Below the pieces are notes generated by a model that saw nothing but the letters and a program-made list of their open reading frames with translations, was not told the DNA's origin and did no database searches. A stretch of 64,000 bases of DNA from Kribbella sp. NBC_01245 (lineage in GTDB: Bacteria; Actinomycetota; Actinomycetes; Propionibacteriales; Kribbellaceae). Shown here piece after piece: positions 34,076-43,428 of the stretch. Within the stretch, counting starts at the first letter, position 1. The number at the start of each line of letters is the position of its first letter. The stretch lies in NCBI RefSeq assembly GCF_036226525.1, contig NZ_CP108487.1:2666001-2730000 (forward strand), read 5' to 3'. The position numbers and the translations under genes were made by a program.

Positions 34076-35182
34076 TCAGCCCAGTCTCGGCTCGACCTCG
34101 GCCTCGTAGATCGAGGCCTTGTCGGGTAGGTGGCACCGGGACGTATGCGTACCGGCACCGTCGACGGGCAGCAGGTCGGGCAGGTCGGTGAAACAGCGCT
34201 CACCCTTGACCCGCTCGGGGTAGGGACAGCGCGGGTTGAACGAGCAGCCGGACGGCAGGTTCAGCAGGCTCGGCGGCAACCCCTTGATCGGGCGCAGGCG
34301 CTCGCTCTCGGCCGAGACGACCGGGATCGACTCCAGCAGGCCCCACGTGTACGGCATCCGCGGCCGGGCGAGCACGTCCTCGGCCGTTCCGTACTCGACA
34401 CAGCGACCGGCGTACATCACCAGTACGTCGTCGGCCATCTCGGCCACGACGCCGAGGTCGTGCGTGATCATCACGATGGCCGAGCCGAACTCCTTCTGCA
34501 GGTTGTTCAGCAGGTCCAGGATCTGCGCCTGCACGGTCACGTCGAGCGCGGTGGTCGGCTCGTCCGCGATCAGCAGTTTCGGGTCGTTGACCAGCGACAT
34601 CGCGATCATCGCGCGCTGCCGCATACCGCCGGAGAACTCGTGCGGGTACTGCTTGAAACGGCGCTGCGGGTTGGGGATGCCGACCAGGTCGAGCATCTCG
34701 ATCGCGCGCTTCTTCGCGACGTCCTTGGAGACCTTGTGGTGCACCCGGTACGCCTCGGTGATCTGCGCGCCGACGGTGTACAACGGATGCAGCGACGACT
34801 GCGGGTCCTGGAAGACCATCGCGGCCGTCTCACCACGCACCTTCTGCAGGTCCCGCTCCGGCAGGCCGACGATCTCGGTACCACCGAGGCGGATCGACCC
34901 GGTCATCTTGGTACGGCGCATGTCGTGCAGGCCCATCACGGCCATACTCGACACGGATTTGCCCGAACCGGACTCACCGACGATCGCCAGCGTCCGCCCG
35001 AGCGGTACGGCGTAGCTGAGGCCGTTCACCGCGTTCACCAGACCATCAGCGGTCGGGAACTGGACGGTCAGGTCTTCGACGATCAGGAATGCCTCTTCGC
35101 CGGACGGCGTGAGTGCTGTGCTGCGCTTCTCGCGATGCACGGTGGTGGGTGTGGTGCTGGGTGTGCTCATGGTTTCGCTCAT
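34076..35182 (-). CDS. Oligopeptide/dipeptide ABC importer ATPase (OppD/DppD type)
   Basis: A 368-residue ATPase with a 30-residue Ser/Thr-rich leader. Walker A GESGSGKSV, Q-loop MVFQDPQSSLHPLYTVGAQ, signature FSGGMRQR, Walker B LLIADEPTTALDV, switch MITHDLG, and the C-terminal Cys-rich extension SGCSFNPRCPYPERVKGERC...SRCH. It pairs with the OppF-type ATPase. The ATG at 35182 shares one base with the permease stop (TGATG); a second ATG four codons later is also possible. Confidence 0.93.
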   Translation of the reverse strand: MSETMSTPSTTPTTVHREKRSTALTPSGEEAFLIVEDLTVQFPTADGLVNAVNGLSYAVPLGRTLAIVGESGSGKSVSSMAVMGLHDMRRTKMTGSIRLGGTEIVGLPERDLQKVRGETAAMVFQDPQSSLHPLYTVGAQITEAYRVHHKVSKDVAKKRAIEMLDLVGIPNPQRRFKQYPHEFSGGMRQRAMIAMSLVNDPKLLIADEPTTALDVTVQAQILDLLNNLQKEFGSAIVMITHDLGVVAEMADDVLVMYAGRCVEYGTAEDVLARPRMPYTWGLLESIPVVSAESERLRPIKGLPPSLLNLPSGCSFNPRCPYPERVKGERCFTDLPDLLPVDGAGTHTSRCHLPDKASIYEAEVEPRLG

Positions 35183-36171
35183 CACAGCCTCACTCTCGGG
35201 TCGAGCACGCTGTAGAGCACATCGACCAGGAAGTTCATGAACACCAGCAGCACCGAGCCGACCAGGACGACGCCCATGATCACGGGCAGGTCGAAGTTCT
35301 TCAGGCTGTCGAGAGCGAGTTTGCCCATGCCGGGCATATCGAAGATGTACTCGGTGAAGATGGTGCCGCCGAGCAGACCGGCCATATCCAGACCGAAGAT
35401 CGTGACGACCGGGATCAGCGCCGAGCGGAGCGCGTGCTTGTAGGTCACCTTGCGATCGGACAGACCCTTCGCGCGGGCCGTCCGGATGTAGTCCTCGCTC
35501 AGCGTCTCGACCATGGAGCCACGGGAGAACCGGCTGTAGGAGGTGGAGTTGTAGATGCCCAGCACCAGCCAGGGCGTGATCATGCCGACCAGCCAGCCGC
35601 CGGGACTTTCCAGCGGTGAGACCCAGGCACCACGCGGCAGGATGGCGTAGTAGATGGTGAGGTAGAGCGAGATCATCAGCGCGACGATGTAGTACGGGAT
35701 CGAGCTCATCACCAGGGTCGACGACATCAGCATCCGGTCGCCGGTGGTGCCACGGCGTTTGGCCGCCATCGAGCCGATCGTGACCCCGAAGACCAGGAAG
35801 ACGGCCGCGCCACCGAGGGCCAACGACACCGTCACCGGGAAGCGGCTCTTGATGATCTCGAGCACGGACTGGTCGAACTTGAAGGAGTAGCCGAGGCACG
35901 GCGCCTTGCACTCACGGATGGCGCCCTGCGACTCGAAGTCGCGTCCGGCGACCAGACCGCCCATGTACCCGGCGAACTGCTGCACCTTCGGCTTGTCCAG
36001 GCCCAGGCTGCGCTGGATGTCCTGGTACCGGTCCGCGGTGCACTGACGCTCACCACAGATCGCCGCGGCCGGGTCGGTCGGGGCGACGAAGAACAACACG
36101 AACGTCGCGACCAGAGTGGCCAGGACGACGGTGACGGCGCTCAACGCTCGCCGCGCGACGAAATACAACAC
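35182..36171 (-). CDS. Oligopeptide/dipeptide ABC importer permease (OppB/DppB type)
   Basis: A 329-residue permease starting MLYFVARRALSAVTVVLATLVATFVLFFV, the first helix of the OppB family. It has an extracellular segment with three to four Cys (CGERQC, ECKAPC) and five further helices, with the EAA-type coupling loop SEDYIRTARAKGLSDRKVTYKHALRSALIPVVTI near residues 235-268. It forms the channel with the OppC-type permease. Confidence 0.93.
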   Translation of the reverse strand: MLYFVARRALSAVTVVLATLVATFVLFFVAPTDPAAAICGERQCTADRYQDIQRSLGLDKPKVQQFAGYMGGLVAGRDFESQGAIRECKAPCLGYSFKFDQSVLEIIKSRFPVTVSLALGGAAVFLVFGVTIGSMAAKRRGTTGDRMLMSSTLVMSSIPYYIVALMISLYLTIYYAILPRGAWVSPLESPGGWLVGMITPWLVLGIYNSTSYSRFSRGSMVETLSEDYIRTARAKGLSDRKVTYKHALRSALIPVVTIFGLDMAGLLGGTIFTEYIFDMPGMGKLALDSLKNFDLPVIMGVVLVGSVLLVFMNFLVDVLYSVLDPRVRL

Positions 36172-36192
36172 CGATTACTCCTTTGGCCGACC

Positions 36193-36229
36193 GTGCCGGC
36201 GACCGGGCGTACTGCCCGGCCACCGGCAC
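36193..36229 (-). terminator. Nested intercistronic hairpin between the binding-protein and OppB genes
   Basis: GTGCCGG (36193-36199) pairs with CCGGCAC (36223-36229), and inside it CCGGGC (36203-36208) pairs with GCCCGG (36214-36219), leaving a five-base loop and two symmetric three-base internal bulges. It sits in the 92-base gap after the binding-protein gene. Hairpins at this place commonly cut or stabilise the transcript so that the binding protein is made in excess over the membrane parts. Confidence 0.6.
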
Positions 36230-36263
36230 GGATCGATCGAACTTTGTCAGATGGACCGAGCCG

Positions 36264-38012
36264 TTACGGCTGCTTCAGGAACATCCGGACGAAGTGCGGC
36301 ATACCGAAGGCGGTGTCGACCTCCGGGTTGCCGATGTTCTTGCCGACCACGAAGGCGACGTTGGAAGTCCGGATCGGCAGCGCCGGGAGGTACTCCTCCA
36401 GGATCTTCCGGTCGAGCTTGCTCCACTCCTTGTTCTTCAGCGCCTCGGCCGGGTCCATCGCCTCGACGCGGTCGATCTCGGCGTCCAGTTCCTTGTTCTC
36501 GAGCTGACCGACACTGTTGCCCTCGGCAATGGCCTGCGACTTGAACAGGACCGAGAACCAGCTGGTCGGGGACGGCCAGTCGGAGCACCAGCCGGCCGGT
36601 GCCTTGCCCATGTTGACCGGACCGTTCTGGTCGCCGGTCAGCTTGCGGATGTTGGCCTGCGGAACACCGATCGGCTTGGTCTTGAAGCCGGCCTTCTCCA
36701 GCGCCTGGGCCCGGGCCTGGCTGACCTGGGTGGCGATGTTGTCGTCGTTGGAGTAGTACCAGCTGAGCTCAAAGCCCTCCTTGCCGGCGGCCTTCAGCAT
36801 CTCCTTGGCCTTGGCCGGGTCGCCGTCACCCTTGCCGTTCAGGCCGGGGATCTCGAACTTCTCGTAGCCGGGCACAGCGGCGGGCAGGATCGTCGACGCG
36901 GGCGGGTCGGCGAAGTCGGTGTGACCGGAGATCTTGCGGAGTGCGTTGTACGGGTACGCCGCCGCGATCGCCCGGCGAACCTCGATCGGAACCTTGCGGC
37001 TGTCCATGGTCCAGAACACCTGGCAGTTGCCCGCGCCCTTGACCAGCTGGTCCTTGTTCTGGTCCGTGATCAGCGGCAGCAGGGTCGAGTCGAGGTTGCT
37101 GTAGTTGAGCGCGCTCGCGTCCGGGCCGGAGCTCGCGATCACCTGGCGCTGCACCTTGACCGGGTCAAGGCCGAACTTGAAGACCCAGTTGTCCACGTTC
37201 TGCAGGCGGACCGGGTCGGTGTTCGGGTCCCAGTTCGGGTTCTTCGTCAGCTTGAGCTCGGTGCCGGGCGCGTACGACTTGACCATGTACGGGCCGGTCG
37301 CCAACGGCGCCTTCTCGTAGTTCTGCCGGGTGTCCTTCGCCTTCGGGATCGGCGTGAACAGCGGGAAGCTCACGTAGTACGGAAGGTCCTTCCACGGCTT
37401 GTCGAGCTTGATGACCAGCGTGCTGTCATCGGGAGTCTCGACACCGGCATAGGCGTCGCCGCCGGCCGCGTACGGGCCCTTGTACTTGTCGTGGTCCTTG
37501 AAGTACGCCAGCTGGTACGCCGGGCCGTCGCTGAAGATCTCGTGCGCGAAGGATCGCTTGATCGCGTACGCGTAGTCCTCGGCCTTGACCGGGGTACCGT
37601 CGTGGTACTTGATGCCCTTCTTGAGCTTGAAGGTCCAGCTCAGACCGTCCTCGGACTCCTTGCCCAGGTCCTCCGCGAGATCCGGCACCAGCACGGGCGC
37701 GCCGTTGCGGATGTCGTACTGGGTGAGCGCGCGGAAGAACAACTTCTGAATCGCGCTGCCGTCGACGTAGTACGTGTTCGTCGGGTCCATGGTGCCCGGC
37801 GTGACATCGGACAGAATCGTCATGGTGCCACCCTTTTTGGCACCATCGACCGGCTTTGCCGGACCCTTCGCCGCGGCGTCGGCGACCTGCGCCTGCGCAT
37901 CGTTCTTGATCTCGTTGCCGCTGTTGTTACCGGAACTCCCAGACGGGCTCCCGCACGACGCGACGCCGAGGGCGGCGACGGCCGCAAAGGCGGTGATCCG
38001 TTTCCAAGCCAT
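36264..38012 (-). CDS. Oligopeptide/dipeptide ABC importer substrate-binding lipoprotein
   Basis: A 582-residue SBP_bac_5 family lipoprotein. The ATG at 38012 follows AAGGAGA and starts MAWKRITAFAAVAALGVASC; the Cys at about residue 20 is the lipidated one. After a Gly/Asn linker, residues about 60-580 hold the family elements GGTMTILSDVTPGTMDPTNTYYVDGSAIQKLFFRALTQYD, LAEDLGKESEDGLSWTFKLKKGIKYHDGTPVKAEDYAYAIKRSF, ATGPYMVKSY and PANIRKLTGDQN. It captures peptides or similar ligands outside the cell. Unusually, the OppC-type permease gene precedes it in the operon. Confidence 0.93.
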   Translation of the reverse strand: MAWKRITAFAAVAALGVASCGSPSGSSGNNSGNEIKNDAQAQVADAAAKGPAKPVDGAKKGGTMTILSDVTPGTMDPTNTYYVDGSAIQKLFFRALTQYDIRNGAPVLVPDLAEDLGKESEDGLSWTFKLKKGIKYHDGTPVKAEDYAYAIKRSFAHEIFSDGPAYQLAYFKDHDKYKGPYAAGGDAYAGVETPDDSTLVIKLDKPWKDLPYYVSFPLFTPIPKAKDTRQNYEKAPLATGPYMVKSYAPGTELKLTKNPNWDPNTDPVRLQNVDNWVFKFGLDPVKVQRQVIASSGPDASALNYSNLDSTLLPLITDQNKDQLVKGAGNCQVFWTMDSRKVPIEVRRAIAAAYPYNALRKISGHTDFADPPASTILPAAVPGYEKFEIPGLNGKGDGDPAKAKEMLKAAGKEGFELSWYYSNDDNIATQVSQARAQALEKAGFKTKPIGVPQANIRKLTGDQNGPVNMGKAPAGWCSDWPSPTSWFSVLFKSQAIAEGNSVGQLENKELDAEIDRVEAMDPAEALKNKEWSKLDRKILEEYLPALPIRTSNVAFVVGKNIGNPEVDTAFGMPHFVRMFLKQP

Positions 38013-38052
38013 TAGTCGGTTCTCCTTTTCTGCCACGAAGGCAAACACCAGC

Positions 38053-39066
38053 TCAGCGCTGGCGGGTCTTGGGGTCGAAGGCGTCGCGGACGGCGTCCCC
38101 GAGCAGTGCGAGCGCCAGGACGAGAATGGTGATACCCACCACTGGAATCCACAGATAGAGCGGGAAAGTCTGGAAGTAGTTGGTCGCCGACGCGATCGTC
38201 TGGCCCCACGAGGGAGTCGGCTCGACCAGCCCGACACCGAGGAAGGACAGACCCGCCTCCGCCGCGACGTACGCCGGCAGGGCGAGCGACAGCGAGATCA
38301 CGATCGGGGCGACCAGGTTCGGCAGCAGTTCCTTGATCAGCACCCGGTGGGTCGGTACGCCGATCGCCTTCGCGGCCAGCACGAATTCGCGCTCGCGCAG
38401 CGACAGCACCTCACCACGAACGATTCGCGCCAGCCCGGCCCAGCCGAAAAAGGCCAGCACGAAGATCAGCACGTAGAACCGGATATCGGCCTGCTCGGAC
38501 GGCGAGAGGTTGAACGAACCACCTCGCCAGGACTCCACGATCGGCACCATCGCGATCGCGAACAGCAGGAACGGCAGGCTGAGCAGGAAGTCGATGATCC
38601 ACGAGATCACCCGGTCGACCCAGCCGCCGAGGAAGCCGGCCAGCAGGCCCATCGTGACGCCGACGACACCACCGACGATGGTCGCGACGAACGAGACGAT
38701 CAGCGACGGACGGGCGCCGTACACCCAGCGGGCGAACAGATCACGGCCGCTGCGGGGCTCGACGCCGAACCAGTGTTCCGAGTTCGCCGCGAAGTCCGGC
38801 AGCAGGGTGGAGCTGCTGATCAGCTCGGTGTGGTTCGTGTACGGGTCCTGGCCCTCGATGGCGGCCAGCACCGGCGCGAAGATGGCGACCAGGATGAAGA
38901 ACAGGATGATCACGCTGCAGACGACCGCGACCTTGTCCTTGCGCAGCCGGCCGAGGGCGATCCGGGTCGGGGACTTGCCGTGCGCCACGACTTTCGGGCG
39001 GGCTTCGGCGATCGGTGCCGGAGTCTCCTCCGCTCCGACGCTCGAGTCAGGTGCCCCAATGGTCAT
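38053..39066 (-). CDS. Oligopeptide/dipeptide ABC importer permease (OppC/DppC type)
   Basis: A 337-residue permease with a polar 40-residue N-terminal tail, a first helix VAVVCSVIILFFILVAIFAPVLAAI, the OppC_N-like segment HWFGVEPRSGRDLFARWVYGARPSLIVSFVA, and the coupling loop REREFVLAAKAIGVPTHRVLIKELLPNLVAPIVI. The ATG at 39066 follows GGAG. It is the first gene of the operon in the order C-A-B-D-F, 40 bases before the binding protein. Confidence 0.93.
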   Translation of the reverse strand: MTIGAPDSSVGAEETPAPIAEARPKVVAHGKSPTRIALGRLRKDKVAVVCSVIILFFILVAIFAPVLAAIEGQDPYTNHTELISSSTLLPDFAANSEHWFGVEPRSGRDLFARWVYGARPSLIVSFVATIVGGVVGVTMGLLAGFLGGWVDRVISWIIDFLLSLPFLLFAIAMVPIVESWRGGSFNLSPSEQADIRFYVLIFVLAFFGWAGLARIVRGEVLSLREREFVLAAKAIGVPTHRVLIKELLPNLVAPIVISLSLALPAYVAAEAGLSFLGVGLVEPTPSWGQTIASATNYFQTFPLYLWIPVVGITILVLALALLGDAVRDAFDPKTRQR

Positions 39067-39379
39067 GCGCACTCCGTCAGCTGGATCATGGGTCAGGACA
39101 GCGCTTGCCGAGATCCCCAATCGGCAAGCTCTTTGCAGATAGCTGCAGGTTCGCCTAAACCACTTGACAGGCACCTCGCAACCGGGCAGAAGCCTGCACC
39201 AAGCCTGTGACGTCAGACCAGCAGTGCGTCGTCGCAGTGCACAAATCGTTACCCGAACGCGTATCTCGCCGGTACATTGGCGGCTTTTCATCACATTAAG
39301 CGATCAATCCCCCGCGTTCCGTATAAAGTGCAACTTGGTGTCAATGGCACTAAACGGTCAGTAATGCGAAAGTGATCCC
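39067..39379. other. 313-base upstream region of the peptide importer operon
   Basis: Gene-free stretch between the OppC-type start and the 3' end of the regulator gene; markedly A+T-rich from about 39270 to 39379. It must contain the operon promoter. An imperfect palindrome at 39327-39351 (AGTGC, then AACTTGGTGTCAATG, then GCACT) contains TTGACA on the minus strand. I could not fix a convincing -10 at the right distance. Confidence 0.45.
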
Positions 39380-42217
39380 TTATTTAACGATTTGGTTCAG
39401 GGCTTGCCGGCAGCGCCAGGCGGCGAGCGGAAAGCCTTCTGCGTCAGCTTGTTCGATACCGTCGAGCAGGACCTGGCGGGCCCGTTGCGGATCGCCGTCG
39501 GCGAGCTCCAACTCGGCCCGGTAAAGGGTGATCCACTGCGTGCCGCTGAAATCGGGATGACGTTCGAGAATGTCCTCTGCCTGAGCCAGCAGGCGGCGGC
39601 AATCCCCTGTGTCACCACGGAGCAGGACGAGTCGCGCCCGGGCCGTGAGGATGTGGGCCTTGCCCAGTTCGTCACCCAGTTCGGTGACGAGGCGATCGGC
39701 CCGCTCGACGGCTTCGGCCATCTCGTCGACCAGGCCGGCCAGTGCCAGCGCCTCGGCCAGATTGCGCAGGATGATGGCCTGCCGCCGGGGTGCATCCTCC
39801 GCAAGTCCGGCGGCCTCGCGGTACATCGCGATCGCGCCGTTCAGGTCACCGTGATCACGCCGCAAGGTGGCGATGTTGGTGAGTTCTCCAGACCGTAAAT
39901 CGGCTAATTCCGGCCGCGATTCCAGCAGGTCCAAACTGGCCTGATACGTCCGGCTCGCGGCGTCGATGTCACCCGCCCAGTGCAGGTAATGCCCGAGATA
40001 TGCGAGCGACAAAACCTGCAGCCGGGGATTATCGACCCGGCGCGCCGCCTCGACGGCCCGTTCAGCCTGTCCCCGCAACTCCGCCGCGAAGGCGTCGCCC
40101 TGTGCCATCGCGCCGGCGATCGCCAGCTCCACCCGCGCGCTCAGCTCACCCAGATCCGTCCGCCCTGCGATGGCCTCCCGTGCGATTCGCAGTACGGCGT
40201 GACGGGCGTCGCGGTCATGCCGTACGGCGAGGTGGCCGTTGAGCCGTAGCGCGAGCGTCGCCGCCAGCTCGGGCTCGTTCAACGCGGCGGCCCGCGATAC
40301 GGCGACGACGATCGCAGGGGTCTCGAGATCGAGCCAGCCTGGTTCGACGGCGTCCGCCTCGGCCTTTGGCAAGGCATCGCCCGGCGGAGCGGTCAGGCCC
40401 TCGGCCGGGCGCATGCTGTGGGAGAGGTCTTCGTCGGCTCTCGTGGTCAGCCGCAGCAAGGCCTCCAGGTAGCGCCGTTCGGCCTGGGTATCGGTGTTCT
40501 GCTCAGCCGCGTAGGCCCGGGACAACCCGTGCATGCCGAATCGCCGCGGCTGGATCCGCCGTACCTGCAGCATGCCGAACTCGGCGAGACGTTCGATCGC
40601 GCGCTCGGCCGACGCCTCGTCGCAGGCCAGCAGTGGCGCCGCGACCCAGGGCGAGAACTCGTCGACGTGCAACAGCGACAGCCGGGCGAAGAGCGTGCGG
40701 GCTTCCGGGTCGAGGGCGCCGAACGCGATATCGAGGCTGGTCCGGACGGCCAGGTCACCCGCCACCAGCGAGTCCAGCCGGCGCGCGTCATCCGCGAGGG
40801 CCGCGGCCAATCGGTCAGCCCCGGCACCTCCGGCGAAAGCCAGTTGCAGGCCGACGATCCGCAGGGCGAGCGGTACGCCTGCGCAGTACCGGACGATCCG
40901 CTCGTAGACGTCATCCACCTCGGCCGCACCGGTCAGCTCCGCCAGCAGACGCCTCCCCCGCGACTCGTCCAGCGCGCCGAGCTCGTGCTGCTCGACCTCG
41001 GTGAGGCCGGGCAGGCGGCGCCGCGAGGTGATGACGACACCGCAGCGAGCGCCATCCGGCCGGAGCGCCTGGACCTGGTCGGCGTCCATCGCGTCGTCCA
41101 GCACCACCAGCACAGCCCGATCGGCCAATGTCGTACGGAGCAGGTCGATCCGCTCGGCCTCGTCTTCGGGAACGGCCGGCGCCGGAATGCCCAGCGAACG
41201 CAGCATCCGGCCCGCCGTCAGCCGCGGCGGTACCCGTTCGCCGTCGGGTGTCTGCAGGCGGGCGAACAACTGACCATCGGGGTACGCCGACGCGACCAGG
41301 TGCCCGAGCCGGGCCGCCAGCGCGGACTTCCCCATGCCCGCGCCGCCGTACAGGCAGACCATTTTCTTGACGGGCTCTTTCAGTGTGCTCACGAGGTCGG
41401 CGATGAGTTCGTCCCGGCCGGCCAGCACGGTGATGTCCGCTGGTAGTTCCCTTGGTGTCGCTGGGTTTTTGGGGTCAGGCCCAACGTCGTCTCGCTCGAT
41501 CGCGTCCCGGAGGTCCGTGAGCGCGCGGCCCGGGTCGAGCCCGAGCGACTCGGCCAACTCGGCCGCGCAGACGTCGTACACCTTGAGGGCCTCGTCGCGT
41601 CGCCCGCAACGGTACAACGCGAGCATCGCGCTCCGGGCCAGCCGCTCATCGCCTGGGTCATCGGCTGTCAGTGCGGTGACCTCGTCGACCAGTTCTTCGT
41701 GCTTCCCGAGACCGAGTCCGGCGTCGACACGTGCTGCGACCGCGGCCCGTCTGGTCTCCTGTAGCCCGGCACAGACTTGTCTGCGGAGTTCCATCGGCGC
41801 TACGTCTTTGAGAGGTTCTCCTCGCCACAAGGCCAGTGCCTCGGTCAGGAGGGCCGTACGGCGTTCCAGGTCGTCTGTGCGGCCGGCTTCTTCTACCAGG
41901 GCAGTGAATCGGCCCGCGTCCGTATCGGCTCGATCGACCTTCAGGAGGTAGCCGTCGGCCGTACTGATCAGCGCGGGCGGTTCATCGACGTACGACGCCA
42001 GGGCGGCTCGCAGGCGGGATGCGTACACCTGAAGGGTTTGGCGGGCTTTGGCCGGAGGTGCTGTTGGCCAGAAGCTTTCGATCAAGTCCTCGGTTGGAAC
42101 CAGTTGGCCTGGGCGTAGGAGTAGTAGGGCAAGGAGAAGTCGCTCTTGTCGTCGGGAGAACTGCACCCGCGTTCCGTCGGCCCAGACCTCGACCGTCCCC
42201 AGGAGCCGGAATTCCAC
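39380..42217 (-). CDS. AfsR/SARP-type regulator: DNA-binding, BTAD, NB-ARC ATPase and TPR domains
   Basis: A 945-residue regulator. Residues 1-90: winged-helix trans_reg_C domain (MEFRLLGTVEVWADG, RQERLLLALLLLRPGQLVPTEDLIESFWP). About 95-245: bacterial transcriptional activation domain (ADTDAGRFTALVEEA...LWRGEPL...DEALKVYDVCAAELAESLGLDPG). About 270-560: STAND/NB-ARC ATPase with GGAGMGKSALAARL near residue 292 and Walker B VLVVLDDAMD. About 600-945: TPR-like helices. Such proteins activate secondary-metabolism or morphological genes when their ATPase switches state. The GTG start lies two bases beyond the stop of a truncated paralogue. Confidence 0.9.
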   Translation of the reverse strand: MEFRLLGTVEVWADGTRVQFSRRQERLLLALLLLRPGQLVPTEDLIESFWPTAPPAKARQTLQVYASRLRAALASYVDEPPALISTADGYLLKVDRADTDAGRFTALVEEAGRTDDLERRTALLTEALALWRGEPLKDVAPMELRRQVCAGLQETRRAAVAARVDAGLGLGKHEELVDEVTALTADDPGDERLARSAMLALYRCGRRDEALKVYDVCAAELAESLGLDPGRALTDLRDAIERDDVGPDPKNPATPRELPADITVLAGRDELIADLVSTLKEPVKKMVCLYGGAGMGKSALAARLGHLVASAYPDGQLFARLQTPDGERVPPRLTAGRMLRSLGIPAPAVPEDEAERIDLLRTTLADRAVLVVLDDAMDADQVQALRPDGARCGVVITSRRRLPGLTEVEQHELGALDESRGRRLLAELTGAAEVDDVYERIVRYCAGVPLALRIVGLQLAFAGGAGADRLAAALADDARRLDSLVAGDLAVRTSLDIAFGALDPEARTLFARLSLLHVDEFSPWVAAPLLACDEASAERAIERLAEFGMLQVRRIQPRRFGMHGLSRAYAAEQNTDTQAERRYLEALLRLTTRADEDLSHSMRPAEGLTAPPGDALPKAEADAVEPGWLDLETPAIVVAVSRAAALNEPELAATLALRLNGHLAVRHDRDARHAVLRIAREAIAGRTDLGELSARVELAIAGAMAQGDAFAAELRGQAERAVEAARRVDNPRLQVLSLAYLGHYLHWAGDIDAASRTYQASLDLLESRPELADLRSGELTNIATLRRDHGDLNGAIAMYREAAGLAEDAPRRQAIILRNLAEALALAGLVDEMAEAVERADRLVTELGDELGKAHILTARARLVLLRGDTGDCRRLLAQAEDILERHPDFSGTQWITLYRAELELADGDPQRARQVLLDGIEQADAEGFPLAAWRCRQALNQIVK

Positions 42218-42219
42218 AC

Positions 42220-43428
42220 TCAGACCTTACTGACCTCGATGTGTGTTGCATCCTCCAGACCAATCAGTGGCAGCTGTGAGGTGATCAGGACGGCACACCT
42301 CCCAGTAGCCGGTAGGAGCGGTCTGATCTGGGCGACGTTGTTGCAGTTGTCCAGGAGCAACAGAACAGCCCGGTCGGCCAAGTGGCTGCGGAACAGCGCC
42401 GAACGTTCTTCGACGCTGTCCGGTGGCTCGACTCCCAGTGAACCCAACAAGCGGCCCAGAGCATCTCTCGGCGACACTGCCGTCTCTAGGTTTTGGTAAA
42501 GCTGCCCATCTGGGTAGACGCCCACTACCCGGTGGGCCAGCGCTATGGCGATTGAGGACTTACCGACACCCGCAGCGCCGTACAAGCAGATGATGGTTGG
42601 GACACCGCCAGGGCTGTTCTTTTCCAGTCCGACGGCGAGTTCGTCCAGGAGTGCGTCGCGGCCCTTGAGCGCTGCAGGCGCCTCCGGAAGGTCGTGCGCG
42701 CCCGGGAGGTCCAGTGCCGGGTCTTGGCGCAGGATCGCGACGTGGAGTTCGCGGAGTTCCGGACCCGGCTCAGACCCGAGCTCATCCGCCAAGTACAGCG
42801 CGAATTCGGCGTACGCCGCGATGGCGTCGGCCTGTCGCCCGGACCGGTATAGCGCCAGCATGCGTGCGGCCGCGAGGGCCTCCCGGGTGGGCTCGGCCGA
42901 GGTCAGACTCGCCAGCTCGGGCAGGATCGACTCGTGCCGGCCGAGGGCCAGTTCGGTTTCGAAGCGCAACTCGACCGCGGCCCGTCGAGACTCCTCGAGC
43001 CCCGCGCACAACCTCCGCCGTACGTCCTCCGAGGCCACGTCCGCCAGCGCGGGACCACGCCACAGCGCGAGGGCCTCGCCCAGAAGGCGGGACCGCTCGG
43101 GCAGGTTCGGCTCGGTTCGTGCGCGCTCAAGCAGCGCGGCGAAGCGCGCAACGTCGGTCGCGCCCGCGAGCTGGTATCCGTCATGACGACTGGTGAGCAG
43201 CTCCGGGCCCAGGACCGCCCGCAGCCGAGAGGCGTAGACCTGCAGCGCACGGCGGGGATTCGCGGGCCGGTCCTCCGGCCAGAGCAACTCGATCAGCCGG
43301 TCGATCGGCACGGTCCGGCCCGGCTCGAGCAGCAGGATCGCCAGCAGTAATCGCTCCGGGCGGCGCTTCAGCGCGACTTGGTTGCCGTCGGCCCAGATCT
43401 GCACTGGCCCCAGCAGCCGGAACTCCAC
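42220..43428 (-). CDS. Truncated AfsR/SARP-type regulator paralogue (DNA-binding, BTAD, partial NB-ARC)
   Basis: A 402-residue paralogue of the next gene downstream. Both begin MEFRLLG(T/P)V and share the winged helix, the BTAD region (DVARFAALLERARTEPNLPERSRLLGEALALWRG...YAEFALYLADELGSEPG) and the P-loop YGAAGVGKSSIAIAL near residue 284. It stops at GRCAVLITSQLPLIGLEDATHIEVSKV, just after the sensor-1-like strand, where the full-length paralogue continues for some 540 residues. The rest of the NB-ARC module and the TPR region are missing, and the following gene begins two bases later. It may work as a small BTAD activator or be a relic of tandem duplication. Upstream, 43429-43659 holds no credible gene. 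Confidence 0.82.
   Translation of the reverse strand: MEFRLLGPVQIWADGNQVALKRRPERLLLAILLLEPGRTVPIDRLIELLWPEDRPANPRRALQVYASRLRAVLGPELLTSRHDGYQLAGATDVARFAALLERARTEPNLPERSRLLGEALALWRGPALADVASEDVRRRLCAGLEESRRAAVELRFETELALGRHESILPELASLTSAEPTREALAAARMLALYRSGRQADAIAAYAEFALYLADELGSEPGPELRELHVAILRQDPALDLPGAHDLPEAPAALKGRDALLDELAVGLEKNSPGGVPTIICLYGAAGVGKSSIAIALAHRVVGVYPDGQLYQNLETAVSPRDALGRLLGSLGVEPPDSVEERSALFRSHLADRAVLLLLDNCNNVAQIRPLLPATGRCAVLITSQLPLIGLEDATHIEVSKV

Noticed and set aside
42220..42222. Frameshift explaining the short AfsR-type paralogue
   Set aside because: No other frame continues the NB-ARC or TPR sequence after the stop; the DNA beyond is the start of the next full-length gene. It is a truncation by recombination and not a frameshift.
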